Assembly (NCBI RefSeq): GCF_018986735.1
Contig: NZ_CP065521.1
Span: 1,674,001-1,738,000 of the forward strand
From: Schaalia sp. 19OD2882
Lineage (GTDB): Bacteria; Actinomycetota; Actinomycetes; Actinomycetales; Actinomycetaceae
Reading direction: 5' to 3'
DNA: 64,000 nt
Shown: positions 16,902 to 26,665 of the stretch, piece after piece
Numbering within the stretch: position 1 is the stretch's first letter
Layout of the letters: each line of letters opens with the position of its first letter
Made by a program: the position numbers and the translations under genes
Notes under the pieces: generated by a model
What the model was told of the DNA's origin: nothing
The model's database searches: none
Seen by the model: only the letters and a program-made list of their open reading frames with translations

Positions 16902-17642
16902 TCACAGATCCATGACCGCGTCAAGACCCACGGTCAGACCCGGCCGCCGCCCGACCGAGCGCACGCCCAGCAGGACCCCCGGCATGAAACTCTCACGGTC
17001 GAAGCAGTCGGTGCGGATGAGCATCTGCTCCCCCGGGTTGCCCAGCAGCACTTCCTCATGGGCCGTCAGGCCGCGCAGACGCACTGCGTGGACCGGGATG
17101 CCGTCGATCCTTGCCCCGCGGGCGCCCTGCGGGTCACTGGTGGTCGCATCCGGCACGGGCGCGCATCCGGCGGCGGCACGCGCCTTGGCGATCCCCGAGG
17201 CCGTGTGGACGGCGGTGCCGGAGGGGGCGTCGACCTTGTTCGGGTGGTGCATCTCGATGATCTCCACCGATTCGAAGTAGGGGGCGGCCAGGGCCGCGAA
17301 TCGCATCACCAGGACTGCGGACAGGGAGAAGTTCGGCACGATCAGCACATGTCCGCCGACTCGTTCAGCATGGTCACGCACGCGGCCCACGGATTCCTCG
17401 GTCCATCCGGTGGTGCCGACCACCGCGGCGACTCCGGCGTCCAGAAGCGCATGGACGTTGGCTTCGGTGACGTCGGGGACGGTGAAGTCGACGGCCACTT
17501 GGGCTCCGGCGAGCGTGTCGGGCCCGACGGCGTCGCCCATGTCCAGGCGTGCGGCGAGTTCCATGTCGGGGGCGGCTTCGACTGCCGTGCAGACAGCGGC
17601 CCCCATGCGTCCCTTGGCTCCGATGACGGCAACGGTGATCAT
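16902..17642 (-). CDS. dapB: 4-hydroxy-tetrahydrodipicolinate reductase
   Basis: NAD(P)H-dependent second enzyme of the DapA-DapB branch to diaminopimelate and lysine, 246 residues. The nucleotide-binding loop is VAVIGAKGRMG at 4-14 and the substrate-binding signature EIIEMHHPNKVDAPSGTA lies near residue 150. The ATG at 17642 is chosen because the protein then begins exactly at the Rossmann strand and GAGGAA precedes it. The open frame continues 63 bases upstream without family resemblance. Confidence 0.95.
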   Translation of the reverse strand: MITVAVIGAKGRMGAAVCTAVEAAPDMELAARLDMGDAVGPDTLAGAQVAVDFTVPDVTEANVHALLDAGVAAVVGTTGWTEESVGRVRDHAERVGGHVLIVPNFSLSAVLVMRFAALAAPYFESVEIIEMHHPNKVDAPSGTAVHTASGIAKARAAAGCAPVPDATTSDPQGARGARIDGIPVHAVRLRGLTAHEEVLLGNPGEQMLIRTDCFDRESFMPGVLLGVRSVGRRPGLTVGLDAVMDL

Positions 17643-17708
17643 GTGGGTTCCTCGTTCCTTCCGGCGCGGCGGGGGCAGGTGCTCAGGGTGCCCATTGTCG
17701 CCCATGGG

Positions 17709-17722
17709 GACGAGGGCGGGGC
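17709..17722 (+). repeat. Dispersed 14-mer GACGAGGGCGGGGC, copy 2
   Basis: Exact copy in the leader of dapB, about 67 bases before its start codon. Another exact copy lies at 18362-18375 inside the neighbouring peptidase gene. Confidence 0.6.
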
Positions 17723-17764
17723 GGATCCCAGCAGGATGTGGACGGGGGTCGGTTCCTGGCCCGG

Positions 17765-17782
17765 TGACGGACGAATCTCACG
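17765..17782 (-). repeat. Inverted copy of the dapA upstream repeat
   Basis: TGACGGACGAATCTCACG is the exact reverse complement of 16181-16198. It covers the stop codon of the M16 peptidase gene and lies about 120 bases upstream of dapB. Confidence 0.6.
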
Positions 17783-19109
17783 CAGTGGCCGTGGGCAGGA
17801 CGAGGGCACGGGCGTGGGGGCCGCCGGCGAGCTCCGCCGCAAGGGCCTGGACCTGGCTGGCTTCGACCGACTCGATGCGGCGCATGAGGTGGTCGACCGT
17901 GCGGTACTTGCCCTGGATCTCCGCGCGTCCCAGCCGCATCATCCGCGACCACGTGGACTCCATCGCCAGGGCGAGCGAGCCACGCACCTGCCCGCGCACG
18001 CGGGCGATCTCCTCCTCCGTGGGGCCGTTCGCCGCCAGCTCCTCCAGCTGGGCGACCATGAGGGAGGAGACCTCTTCGACCCGCGAGGGCGAAGTGCCGG
18101 CGTACATGCCGAAGGCGCCCGCGTCACTGTAGGCGGCGTCGAAGGCGTAGGTCGTGTACGCCAGGCCCCGCTTCTCACGGATCTCCTGGAACAGCCGCGA
18201 GGACATCGACCCGCCGAGGACGCTCAGCAGCACCGACATGACGGGTCGGCGTTCGTCGTCGGCGCGCATGGAGGGACAGCCGAGGACCACATGGGCCTGT
18301 TCGACGTCGCGGTGACGCACGATCTCGGTGACGCCGGGTCCATGGGTGGCATCGATCGGGCGACGAGGGCGGGGCGGGGCGGCGCCTGCGGCGCGCTCGG
18401 CCCAGGTCGACTCCGCGAGGGCCTCGGCGACGGTGTCCACCACCTTGTCGTGTTCGACGTTCCCGGCCGCTGCGACGACCAGTGAATCCGGGCCGTATGA
18501 GGCACGGTAGTGCTCCCACACGTCCTCGCGGGTGACCGCCCGGATGGCATCCGGGGTTCCACCGACAGGCCGCCCCAGCGGCACGTCCCCGTGGACCGCC
18601 AGTTGGAAGGCGTCATGGACCAGGTCGGAGGGGCTGTCCTCGGCCATGGCCAACTCGTCCAGGATGACTCCGCGTTCGGTCTCGAACTCCCGGGGGTCGA
18701 TGACACTGTCGGCCACCATGTCGGCCAGGACCTGTACGGCCATGCGGGCGTCCTCGTCAACGACACGCGCCCAGTAGGAGGTCGTCTCCTTGCCGGTCTC
18801 GGCATTGGACTCCCCACCCACCGAGTCGAAGGCGACCGCGATGTCCAGGGCGCTGCGTGTGGGTGTCCCCTTGAACAACAAGTGTTCGAGGAAGTGCGTG
18901 GATCCGGCGTGGCGCGGCGACTCGTCGCGTGAACCCACCGGCACGACGAAGGACACACCTGCTGACCTCACGGCCGGAATGTGCTGGGTGACGACCCGCG
19001 TGCCGCACTCCAGGACCGTGCGCCGAATGGTCGTCTCCCCGTCCTCGAACTCCAGGACGGAGGACTCGGGGGCCGCGGGCAGGGCCAGAGAAACATGGGT
19101 CAAGGTCAC
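17778..19109 (-). CDS. M16-family zinc peptidase
   Basis: Predicted processing-type metallopeptidase of 443 residues. The inverted zinc motif HxxEH is HFLEH at 72-76, within STHFLEHLLFKGT, and a second conserved glutamate follows about 75 residues on in ETERGVILDE. The C-terminal half has the usual non-catalytic M16 homology (QEIREKRGLAYTTYAF). In many actinobacteria this gene directly follows pnp, as here apart from a degraded reading frame between them. The physiological substrate is unknown. An exact copy of the dispersed GC-rich 14-mer falls inside it. Confidence 0.9.
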   Translation of the reverse strand: MTLTHVSLALPAAPESSVLEFEDGETTIRRTVLECGTRVVTQHIPAVRSAGVSFVVPVGSRDESPRHAGSTHFLEHLLFKGTPTRSALDIAVAFDSVGGESNAETGKETTSYWARVVDEDARMAVQVLADMVADSVIDPREFETERGVILDELAMAEDSPSDLVHDAFQLAVHGDVPLGRPVGGTPDAIRAVTREDVWEHYRASYGPDSLVVAAAGNVEHDKVVDTVAEALAESTWAERAAGAAPPRPRRPIDATHGPGVTEIVRHRDVEQAHVVLGCPSMRADDERRPVMSVLLSVLGGSMSSRLFQEIREKRGLAYTTYAFDAAYSDAGAFGMYAGTSPSRVEEVSSLMVAQLEELAANGPTEEEIARVRGQVRGSLALAMESTWSRMMRLGRAEIQGKYRTVDHLMRRIESVEASQVQALAAELAGGPHARALVLPTATA

Positions 19110-19142
19110 CCGTGGGATTCTACGGGGCCCAACCCCTCCCCC

Positions 19143-19641
19143 TCACCTCGCCACTTCGGTCGGCCACCAGCCGGAGACGGTGGCACTGCACTTTTGAGCG
19201 TGGGCGGGTGTCGGAGACACGTCCGCACCCCACGTGAGTCCACCACCAGCGGTCAATCCCTGGATCACCGCGTCCTTCGAGGCGATCACCTTCCCCGATG
19301 CCTCCACGTGCGTCGCGAGCACGTGGAGATCCACCTTGGTCGCACGCCACTGGCCGAGCATCCGTTCCGGGAAGGTGAAGGTGAGGGCCCCGCATGTGCG
19401 ACACCCTCGGAGACTCCTCGCCACTCGGTCAGCCAGAAGCGCCCTACACAGGCGTCCACCCGATTGACGTTCGCATTCAAGGTGCCCAGCGTCTGCGGGT
19501 CGAGGGCCGCCAGGCCTGAGCCTTCGCGCGCGTCTTGGTTTCGACGGTCTGGGCCGCCATCTGACGGGTGCGGATGACCATGGGCACATTGGCCACCGCC
19601 ATGGGCGGCGGCCCGGACCGGGACACCTGCACCCCGGTCAT
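19143..19641 (-). pseudogene. Degraded small gene of unknown family, two frameshifts
   Basis: Between pnp and the M16 gene, coding-like stretches lie in three successive minus-strand frames. The first opens MTGVQVSRSGPPPMAVAN at 19641. The second carries LAALDPQTLGTLNANVNRVD and CVGRFWLTEW. The third runs from TFTFPERMLGQWRATKVDL to a stop at 19143. Joined, they would make about 160 residues. No family was recognised. Helix-forming residues around one WxxxxVD-like segment recall small secreted actinobacterial proteins, but this is weak. Two assembly errors could give the same picture. Confidence 0.4.
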
Positions 19642-19771
19642 GGGCACAGTTCGACCTGCTCCGGAACGACCGGTGTCGTACGACCAAGTGGCAGGGGCCC
19701 GCAGGCATCACGCCTGCGGGCCCCGACCTCGTCAAACACATGGACCGGCGAGCAACGATCCTCGGGTCGAC

Positions 19772-22153
19772 TCACTCCTCGGAGGCAGGCGCCTCCTCAG
19801 CCGAAACGCCCTCGTCCTCGCGGCGACGACGCGTACGGGTGCGGGGGCGACGCTCACGACGCTCGCTGCGATCACGGCGCTCGGGACGCGCACCCTCCTC
19901 CCCCTCGATCAGGGACGCTGCGGCGGAGGTGGCCCGGCCCTCGGAGGCGCCTTCCTCGTCGGCGACAACCGCGTGCAGGCTCAGCTTGCCGCGATCGCCG
20001 ATCTCCGCGATCTCGACCTCGACCTGCTGGCCGACCTGCAGGACATCCTCCACGGACTCCACGCGTTGGCCGCCCACCAGGCGCCGCACCTGCGAGATGT
20101 GCAGCAGGCCGTCCTTGCCCGGGGTCAGCGACACGAAGGCACCGAAGGACGTGGTCTTGACGACCGTGCCCACGAAACGCTCGCCCACCTCCGGCATCTG
20201 CGGGTTGGCGATCTGGTTGACCATCGCGCGGGCGGCCTCGGCGGCCTCACCGGTGGTGGCGCCAATGTAGACGGTGCCGTCGTCCTCGATGGTCAGATCC
20301 GCTCCGGTGTCCTCCTGGATCTGGTTGATCATCTTGCCCTTGGGGCCGATGACCTCACCAATCTTGTCGACGGGCACCTGCACCGTGATGATGCGCGGCG
20401 CGTAGGGGCTCATCTCGTCCGGGCCGTCGATTGCGTCGTTGATGAGATTGAGGATGGCCAGGCGAGCGTCGCGGGCTTGGGCCAGTGCTGCCCGCAGAAG
20501 CTGGGAGTCAATGCCGTCAAGCTTGGTGTCAAGCTGCAGGGCGGTGATGAAGTCACGGGTGCCGGCCACCTTGAAGTCCATGTCGCCGAAGCCGTCCTCG
20601 GCGCCGAGGATGTCGGTGAGGGTGACGGACTTGGTTTCGCCGTCGACCTCGCCGGTCATCAGGCCCATCGCGATGCCCGCGACGGGTGCGCGCAGAGGCA
20701 CACCGGCTTGCAGCAGGGACAGGGTCGAGGCGCACACGGATCCCATCGACGTCGAGCCGTTGGAACCCAGGGCCTCGGAGACCTGACGGATCGCGTAGGG
20801 GAACTCCTCACGCGAGGGCAGGACGGGCTTGAGGGCTCGCTCGGCCAAGTCGCCGTGGCCGATCTCGCGACGCTTGGGCGAACCCACGCGACCGGTCTCA
20901 CCGGTGGAGAAGGGCGGGAAGTTGTACTGGTGCATGTAGCGCTTGGAGGTGATCGGCGACAGGTTGTCCAGCTGCTGCTCCATGCGCAGCATCGCCAGGG
21001 TGGTCACGCCCAGGATCTGGGTCTCACCACGCTGGAACAGGGCCGAACCGTGCACGCGGGGCAGGACCTCGACCTCGGCGGACAGGGAACGGATCTGGCG
21101 CGGGGTGCGCCCGTCCATGCGGATCTCCTCGCGCAGGGTGCGCGAACGGATGGTCGCCTTCTCCAGGGAACGGAAAGCGGCCTTGAGGTCCTTGTCGGCC
21201 TCCGGGAAGGATTCGGCCAAGGCCTCGAGCATCTCGGCGCGCACCGCGTCGACGGCCTCGTCACGGGCCTGCTTGCCTTCGGTCAGCAGGGCCTTGGCCA
21301 GCTTGTCGCCGACGAAGGACTCCACTGCCGCGTACTGCTCGTCGGTGTAGTCCAGGAACAGCGGGAACTCGACGGTCTCCTTCGAGGCGTGCTTGGCGAC
21401 CTCGATCTGCGCCTCACACAGGGCCTTGATGAAGGGTTTGGCTGCTTCCAGGCCGTCGGCGACGACTTCCTCGGTGGGTGCAGGGGCGCCCGCCTGGATG
21501 AGGTCCCACTCGTTCTCGCCGCCACCGGCCTCGACCATCATGATGGCGACGTCCTCGCGGCCGTCCTCGGTGGTGACCATGCGGCCCGCGACGACGATGT
21601 TGAAGACGGAGCGCTCCAACTCGGACCAGCGCGGGAACGCCACCCACTGGCCGTCGATCAGAGCAAGGCGGGTGCCGCCGATCGGGCCCGTGAAGGGCAG
21701 GCCCGCGATCTGGGTGGACATGGACGCGGCGTTGATGGCCAGGACGTCGTAGGCGTCATCGGGGTGGATGGCCAGGACCGTCTCGTGGACCTGGACCTCG
21801 TTGCGCAGGCCCTTGACGAAGCCGGGGCGCAGCGGGCGGTCGATGAGACGGCAGGCGAGGATCGCCTCGGTGCCGGGGCGGCCCTCTCGACGGAAGAATG
21901 AGCCGGGGATGCGACCGGCGGCGTAGGCGCGCTCCTCGACATCGACCGTCAGCGGGAAGAAGTCGAACTGGTCCTTGGGGTGCTTGCCCACGGTGGTGGC
22001 GGACAGGATCGCGGTGTCCTCGTCCAGGTAGGCCATGGCAGAGCCCGCAGCCTGCTTGGCCAGGCGGCCCGTCTCGAAGCGCACGGTGCGCTTGCCGAAA
22101 CGGCCGTTGTCGATGATCGCCTCTGCGGCGACGATGTCGGTGCCTTCCATCAT
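19772..22153 (-). CDS. pnp: Polynucleotide phosphorylase / (p)ppGpp-related GpsI
   Basis: Phosphorolytic 3'-5' exoribonuclease of 793 residues, central to RNA turnover. It has two RNase PH-like domains with a helical linker, a KH domain near residue 600 ([16 protein letters not shown]) and an S1 domain near 665 ([16 protein letters not shown]). The C-terminal tail of about 70 residues is rich in Arg and Glu, as in actinobacterial homologues. The ATG at 22153 is followed immediately by a second ATG at 22150, and either may be used. It lies behind rpsO, the usual arrangement. Confidence 0.96.
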   Translation of the reverse strand: MMEGTDIVAAEAIIDNGRFGKRTVRFETGRLAKQAAGSAMAYLDEDTAILSATTVGKHPKDQFDFFPLTVDVEERAYAAGRIPGSFFRREGRPGTEAILACRLIDRPLRPGFVKGLRNEVQVHETVLAIHPDDAYDVLAINAASMSTQIAGLPFTGPIGGTRLALIDGQWVAFPRWSELERSVFNIVVAGRMVTTEDGREDVAIMMVEAGGGENEWDLIQAGAPAPTEEVVADGLEAAKPFIKALCEAQIEVAKHASKETVEFPLFLDYTDEQYAAVESFVGDKLAKALLTEGKQARDEAVDAVRAEMLEALAESFPEADKDLKAAFRSLEKATIRSRTLREEIRMDGRTPRQIRSLSAEVEVLPRVHGSALFQRGETQILGVTTLAMLRMEQQLDNLSPITSKRYMHQYNFPPFSTGETGRVGSPKRREIGHGDLAERALKPVLPSREEFPYAIRQVSEALGSNGSTSMGSVCASTLSLLQAGVPLRAPVAGIAMGLMTGEVDGETKSVTLTDILGAEDGFGDMDFKVAGTRDFITALQLDTKLDGIDSQLLRAALAQARDARLAILNLINDAIDGPDEMSPYAPRIITVQVPVDKIGEVIGPKGKMINQIQEDTGADLTIEDDGTVYIGATTGEAAEAARAMVNQIANPQMPEVGERFVGTVVKTTSFGAFVSLTPGKDGLLHISQVRRLVGGQRVESVEDVLQVGQQVEVEIAEIGDRGKLSLHAVVADEEGASEGRATSAAASLIEGEEGARPERRDRSERRERRPRTRTRRRREDEGVSAEEAPASEE

Positions 22154-22363
22154 GGCGGGGTTGTCTCCTGTTTTCTGTGATGGATGCCCCCGGCGTCGGC
22201 CTTCGATCGAAGCCCACGGACCCGGTCCTCCACGCTGCCGGCACGTGCCGCACGCGGGACTTTCCGTGAGCCACTGTCGAAAACCGTCCGGTCCGGGTGG
22301 ACTCTGGGTGGTGGCCCGTCCTGCGGCGCCGCATCGTGGCGGCGACGAGGACGGACGTAGTGA

Positions 22364-22396
22364 ACCGGCCCGATCCCATTGAGGGAACGGGCCGGT
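22364..22396 (-). terminator. Hairpin between rpsO and pnp
   Basis: ACCGGCCCG (22364-22372) pairs perfectly with CGGGCCGGT (22388-22396). It lies 5 bases past the rpsO stop. It could be a terminator or the RNase processing hairpin often found between rpsO and pnp. The rest of the 248-base gap (22154-22401) shows nothing else recognisable. Confidence 0.65.
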
Positions 22397-22401
22397 CAGG
22401 G

Positions 22402-22671
22402 TCAGCGACGCAGGCCGAGACGCTCGATCAGCGAACGGTAGCGCTCGATGTCCACGTCGGCGAGGTAGCCGAGCAGGCGGCGGCGACGCCCGACCAGCAG
22501 CAGCAGGCCACGACGCGAGTGGTGGTCGTGGGTGTGGGTCTTGAAGTGCTCGGTGAGGTCCTTGATGCGGCGGCTCAGAAGAGCGATCTGGACCTCGGGG
22601 GAACCGGTGTCGCCCTCGTGGGTGGCGTACTCGGCGATGATCTGGTCCTTGACGTCCTTGGTCAGCGGCAC
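22402..22671 (-). CDS. rpsO: 30S ribosomal protein S15
   Basis: Small-subunit protein that binds 16S rRNA; exactly 89 residues, the standard length. Recognised by [37 protein letters not shown] and the C-terminus [13 protein letters not shown]. The GTG at 22671 is the start: it gives the standard N-terminus (V/M)[11 protein letters not shown] and has GAGGAG 6 bases upstream. Confidence 0.96.
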   Translation of the reverse strand: MPLTKDVKDQIIAEYATHEGDTGSPEVQIALLSRRIKDLTEHFKTHTHDHHSRRGLLLLVGRRRRLLGYLADVDIERYRSLIERLGLRR

Positions 22672-22862
22672 TGGCTTCTCCTCATGTCTCGTTGCGCGGA
22701 GCCCGTGGGCTTGTCCCCCGGGCATACGATCCGCGGCCGTTCTGACGGCTGTGCAAGACTAGCACGCACCAATGCGCCCCCCGGCGCCCCAGTGGCACCC
22801 CTCACCACACGCACGGTGTGCGATCGGGCACGTCGCGGATGCGGGCGAGGGACAATCCTCAC

Positions 22863-23954
22863 ATGAGTTCTGACACCGCCGCCCCCGTCCTCGTCCCCCT
22901 GCACCCGGACCTCTTCCGCGCCGACGAACGCGAAGTCGTGACCACCGCGCGCCTGAGCGTCACCGCATTCACCTACCCCAGCGGGGTCGCAGCCCTGCGC
23001 GTGAGCGCCGGACGGGTCGAAGCGGTGCTGCTGCCACTGCGCGGACAGCAGGTGTGGCGTTACGCAGTGGACGGCATCGACCAGACGATGCGCACCCACT
23101 TCGGGCAGCCCACCGCCTCCACCGACTTCGGCCAGACCTACGGCCCCTTCCTGCTGCACTGCGGCCTGACCGGCATCGGCCACCCGCAGCCCGAGGACAC
23201 CCACGCCCACCACGGGGAGCTGCCGAACATCGCCTACGAACGCGCCTGGTTGGAGGTTTGCACGGGCACTGAGGCCGACAGCGTCACCCTGGTGGGCACC
23301 ACCCGGATCCGTTCCACCCACGCCATCGACCTGGAGTTCACTCCGCGCCTGACGATCTCGACCGACTCGACCGCCCTGGACGTGCACCCCACGGTGACGA
23401 ACCTGCGGATGAAACCCTACGAATACTCCTACCTGTGCCATGTGAACTGGCGTTTCGAGCCCGCCACCTTGCACCAGTGGGCGCCGATGGACGCCGACCA
23501 CTTCCGCTTCCACCCCACCGACGGGGCCACCCCTGAGACCGCGGCGTACATCGAGGCGATCACCGCGGACCCGGCCTCGTCGAACACCATCGACCTGGAG
23601 ACTCCACTGGACCCCGAGTACTGCGCGCTGGTCACCCCTGTTGCCGACGAGGACGGTTGGACGGAGTTCCTCATGCGGCGCGCCGACGGGACGGTGCCCT
23701 CCGTGCGCTTCCGGACCGACCACCTGCCCTACGCGGTGAGGTGGCTGTCGAACACCGGTGACGAGCAGGCCGCCGGCATCGCCCTGCCCTCCACGGCCCA
23801 CCACCTGGGGCGGGCGGGCGCCCGGGCCGAAGACATGCTGGTCACATTGGAGCCGGGCCAGACCCACGACTTCCACGTGGTCGTCGACGTGCTGGAGGGC
23901 GAACAGGGGGCCGCGCGAGTGGCGCAGGCGGACGCCCACAGTCTCCAGGACTGA
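22863..23954 (+). CDS. Aldose 1-epimerase-like protein (DUF4432 type)
   Basis: Protein of 363 residues resembling the DUF4432 branch of the galactose-mutarotase superfamily: LLPLRGQQVWRYAVDG near the N-terminus, HCGLTGIGHPQPEDTHAHHGELPN around 100-120, and many beta-strand segments. These proteins are predicted to act on sugars or sugar derivatives, but the reaction is not known. It is one of the few plus-strand genes here, divergent from rpsO and convergent with ribF (32 bases between stops). ATG 22863 was chosen because upstream residues are not family-like. Confidence 0.8.
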   Translation: MSSDTAAPVLVPLHPDLFRADEREVVTTARLSVTAFTYPSGVAALRVSAGRVEAVLLPLRGQQVWRYAVDGIDQTMRTHFGQPTASTDFGQTYGPFLLHCGLTGIGHPQPEDTHAHHGELPNIAYERAWLEVCTGTEADSVTLVGTTRIRSTHAIDLEFTPRLTISTDSTALDVHPTVTNLRMKPYEYSYLCHVNWRFEPATLHQWAPMDADHFRFHPTDGATPETAAYIEAITADPASSNTIDLETPLDPEYCALVTPVADEDGWTEFLMRRADGTVPSVRFRTDHLPYAVRWLSNTGDEQAAGIALPSTAHHLGRAGARAEDMLVTLEPGQTHDFHVVVDVLEGEQGAARVAQADAHSLQD

Positions 23955-23986
23955 CCGCCTCGACGCTGCGCCGCGGGTTCTGCCCG

Positions 23987-25000
23987 TCAACAGCGCGCTG
24001 AAGCACCCCCCGTTCCCGCGGTGACGCTGTCCGGGTCGACGCGGCTGGACACGCCCACCCCCAGGACCGCCGCGGTCTTGCGCAGGTCGTCATCCATGCG
24101 GGCCAGCAGCGCGTCCACGGAGTCGAACTTCTCCATCCCGCGAATACGAGCCACGAAGGTCACGGCCACCTGCTCGCCGTACAGGTCCAGGTCGGAGCGG
24201 CCCAACACATGGGCCTCGACCGTGCGCACGGTCCCGCCGAACTGGGGGTTCGTGCCCACCGAGATCGCCGCGGGCAGGAACTCATTGGCCTCCGTGCCGG
24301 GCACGCGGCGCACCAGCCAGCCGGCGTAGACGCCGTCGGCGGGGATGACACCCTCGATGCCGGTTGCCAGGTTCGCCGTCGGAAAACCCAGGGTCCGGCC
24401 GCGCTTGTGCCCGTGCTCGACGGTGCCGCGGATCCGGTGCAGGTGCCCGAGCACGCGGGCCGCACCGGTGACGTCCCCGTCGGCCAGCAGGTCGCGCACC
24501 CAGGACGAGGACCAGCGGCGCCCCTCCGGGGCCTCGATGTCGGTGACCATGACCACATCGAAGTCCAACTGTCTGCCCAGCTCACGCAGGGTGTTGACGT
24601 CACCGGAGCTGTCACGGCCGAATCGGAAGTCCTCCCCGACGACGACTTCGGCCGCATGCAGGGCCTGGACCAAGTAGCGGCGGACGAACTCCTCTGCGCT
24701 GAGTGTGTACACCGACTGGTCGTAGTGGATGACCAGTGTCGCGTCCAACCCGGTGGCCGCCATGGCGTCCAGGCGGTCACGCAGGGGGTTGATGAGCTCC
24801 ATGCCCGAGTCCGGGTCGTGGACCTTCCGAGGGTGCGGGTCGAAGGTGCAGGCGACCGACCGCAGGCCCTGCCTGGAGGCGCGTTCCACGCAGGCTCCGA
24901 CCACTCTCTTGTGGCCCATGTGCATGCCGTCGAAGTTGCCGATGGTCACCACGGCGCGGGGACCATCGGCCACCTGGTCCAGGTCGGTCCAGATCTGCAT
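23987..25000 (-). CDS. ribF: Bifunctional riboflavin kinase / FMN adenylyltransferase
   Basis: Converts riboflavin to FMN and FAD, the cofactors of many enzymes here including CaiA and the Fix proteins. It has 337 residues. The N-terminal nucleotidyltransferase domain shows VVTIGNFDGMHMGHKRVV (HxGH) and a C-terminal ISSSFVR-like segment as SSSWVRDLL. The kinase domain begins near residue 185 with HGHKRGRTLGFPTANL. The ATG at 25000 puts the first beta-strand at residue 15, as usual. Confidence 0.95.
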   Translation of the reverse strand: MQIWTDLDQVADGPRAVVTIGNFDGMHMGHKRVVGACVERASRQGLRSVACTFDPHPRKVHDPDSGMELINPLRDRLDAMAATGLDATLVIHYDQSVYTLSAEEFVRRYLVQALHAAEVVVGEDFRFGRDSSGDVNTLRELGRQLDFDVVMVTDIEAPEGRRWSSSWVRDLLADGDVTGAARVLGHLHRIRGTVEHGHKRGRTLGFPTANLATGIEGVIPADGVYAGWLVRRVPGTEANEFLPAAISVGTNPQFGGTVRTVEAHVLGRSDLDLYGEQVAVTFVARIRGMEKFDSVDALLARMDDDLRKTAAVLGVGVSSRVDPDSVTAGTGGASARC

Positions 25001-25134
25001 CGGTCCGGCTCCTCTCGTCTCGTTGTCGTCCTCTTTCGCGCCGCGCGCGGCGCCCAGCCGGCGGCGTCGGCCGGGGCCCCGTCCACGCGCCCACGCATTT
25101 GCGCATGTGCGGACCACCTACGCGTGCGTGGGCC

Positions 25135-26100
25135 TCAGAAGACCAGGACCGTCCGAACCTTATCGTCATCGCAGCGCATCAGCCCCATCACGTGCCCCTC
25201 CGGAGTGCACACCCCCATGGGGCCGCCGGCCGCCTCTTCTGCCAGGGCCCGGACTTCCTCGGGAGTTCTCCTCGGAGCATTGCCGTGGGCGAAGCGGGCC
25301 GCCTCGTCCTGGTCCAGGTGCAGAACCGGGAACATGCGCCTGACCGCCTGCCCCAACCCGAGCGGGGCCACCAGCGGGTCCTCACCGTCTCGCGGATGCG
25401 CCTCTTCCAGCGCCGCAAGGCCCAAGGCGTCTGCCAGGGTGAAGGTTCCCACGCGAGTGCGACGAAGGGAGGTCAGGTGCGCCCCCACTCCCATGGCGGT
25501 GCCGAGGTCGCGGGCGAGGGCGCGCACATAGGTGCCCGATGAGCAGTCGACGAGGATGTCCACGTCGACCACGGGCCTCACCTGCCCTTCGACGAGGGCG
25601 GAGCTGGCGCGAGGCGACGCCAGGACTTCGAAGCGATTGACGGTGACTGGGCGAGCCTCCAATTGGACCTCCTGCCCTGCTCGGACGAGGGCGTGGGCGC
25701 GCCGTCCCCCGACCTTGATGGCGCTGACCGCGCTGGGCACCTGCATGATGGGCCCGCGCAACGCCGCCATTGCCGTCTCAAGTGCTGCCGGGTCGACCTC
25801 GGTGCAGCCGTGGGCGGAGGTCACCTGCCCGTCGGCGTCCTCGCTGTGGGTGCCCACCCCCAAGCGAATGGTCGCAGTGTAGGTCTTGGAGTCCGCGGTG
25901 ACGTGGGTGAGCAGCCGTGTGGCCTTGCCGATGCCGATGACCAACACGCCAGTGGCCATCGGGTCCAGGCTGCCCGCATGGCCCACTTTGCGGGTGCGCG
26001 CCAGGCGTCGCACCGTCGAGACCACGTCGTGGCTGGTCATGCCCGAAGGCTTGTCGACCACGAGGATCCCCGGCACCGGCTCGTCCGGGCGTCGCGCCAT
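25135..26100 (-). CDS. truB: tRNA pseudouridine-55 synthase
   Basis: Makes pseudouridine 55 in the T-loop of tRNAs. It has 321 residues. The N-terminal signature GILVVDKPSGMTSHDVV and the catalytic block KVGHAGSLDPMATGVL (Asp in GSLDP) are intact, and the motif YVRALARDLG is near residue 185. ATG 26100 comes one base after the rbfA stop codon, so the two are translationally coupled. It overlaps one copy of the dispersed GC-rich 14-mer with a G-to-A change (25591-25604). Confidence 0.95.
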   Translation of the reverse strand: MARRPDEPVPGILVVDKPSGMTSHDVVSTVRRLARTRKVGHAGSLDPMATGVLVIGIGKATRLLTHVTADSKTYTATIRLGVGTHSEDADGQVTSAHGCTEVDPAALETAMAALRGPIMQVPSAVSAIKVGGRRAHALVRAGQEVQLEARPVTVNRFEVLASPRASSALVEGQVRPVVDVDILVDCSSGTYVRALARDLGTAMGVGAHLTSLRRTRVGTFTLADALGLAALEEAHPRDGEDPLVAPLGLGQAVRRMFPVLHLDQDEAARFAHGNAPRRTPEEVRALAEEAAGGPMGVCTPEGHVMGLMRCDDDKVRTVLVF

Positions 26101-26101
26101 G

Positions 26102-26665
26102 TCAGAGCGTCCCAGCCCGATCCTCGCGGGTGCTCTCACGGGAGGCGGACTCGCACCGGCGGTCCTCGGCGCCCTCGTCCTGATCGCCTTGACCTGCGAG
26201 GTCGAAGGCCTCGCCCTGGTCGGCAGCGTCCCAGTCGGTCTCGTACTCACCGGGCCTGCGGTATGGGTCCTCACCGCCCGCATAGGTCGCATTGGCCGCC
26301 ACCTTCGCAATCTCGGCGTCCTTGGCGCGGGCCGCCGACAGGGCGTCCTCGATGGCGGCGGCGGTTTCGGGCAGGGCGTCCAGAATGAACTCGATGGTCG
26401 GTGTCAGGCGAATGCCCAAGGCCTTTCCGACCTCGGAGCGGATGATGCCCTTGGCCGACTCGAAGGCACGGGCGGTGGCCTTGCGGTCTTCCTCGTCGCC
26501 GAGCACCGTGTAGAAGATCGACGCGTGCTGCAGGTCACCAGTGGCGCGCACATCTGTGATGGTCACGAAGCCCAGACGGGGGTCCTTGATGCGTCGGCCC
26601 AGCATGCGAGCAACCGTCTGCTGGATCCTCTCTTCGACCTTGCGCACGCGCGACTCGTCTGCCAT
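26102..26665 (-). CDS. rbfA: 30S ribosome-binding factor A
   Basis: KH-fold factor for maturation of the 30S subunit and 16S rRNA 5' end. The core (residues 1-115) is recognised by RVRKVEERIQQTVARML, IKDPRLGFVTITDVRATGDL and LGIRLTPTIEFILD. The 187 residues exceed the usual 120-150 because of an acidic, low-complexity tail rich in Asp, Glu and Arg, which is common in this group. It is preceded by a 317-base gap after infB and coupled to truB. Confidence 0.95.
   Translation of the reverse strand: MADESRVRKVEERIQQTVARMLGRRIKDPRLGFVTITDVRATGDLQHASIFYTVLGDEEDRKATARAFESAKGIIRSEVGKALGIRLTPTIEFILDALPETAAAIEDALSAARAKDAEIAKVAANATYAGGEDPYRRPGEYETDWDAADQGEAFDLAGQGDQDEGAEDRRCESASRESTREDRAGTL

Noticed and set aside
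19568..21901. 777-codon plus-strand open frame opposite pnp
   Set aside because: pnp on the minus strand has all its domains; the antisense frame has no recognisable motif.
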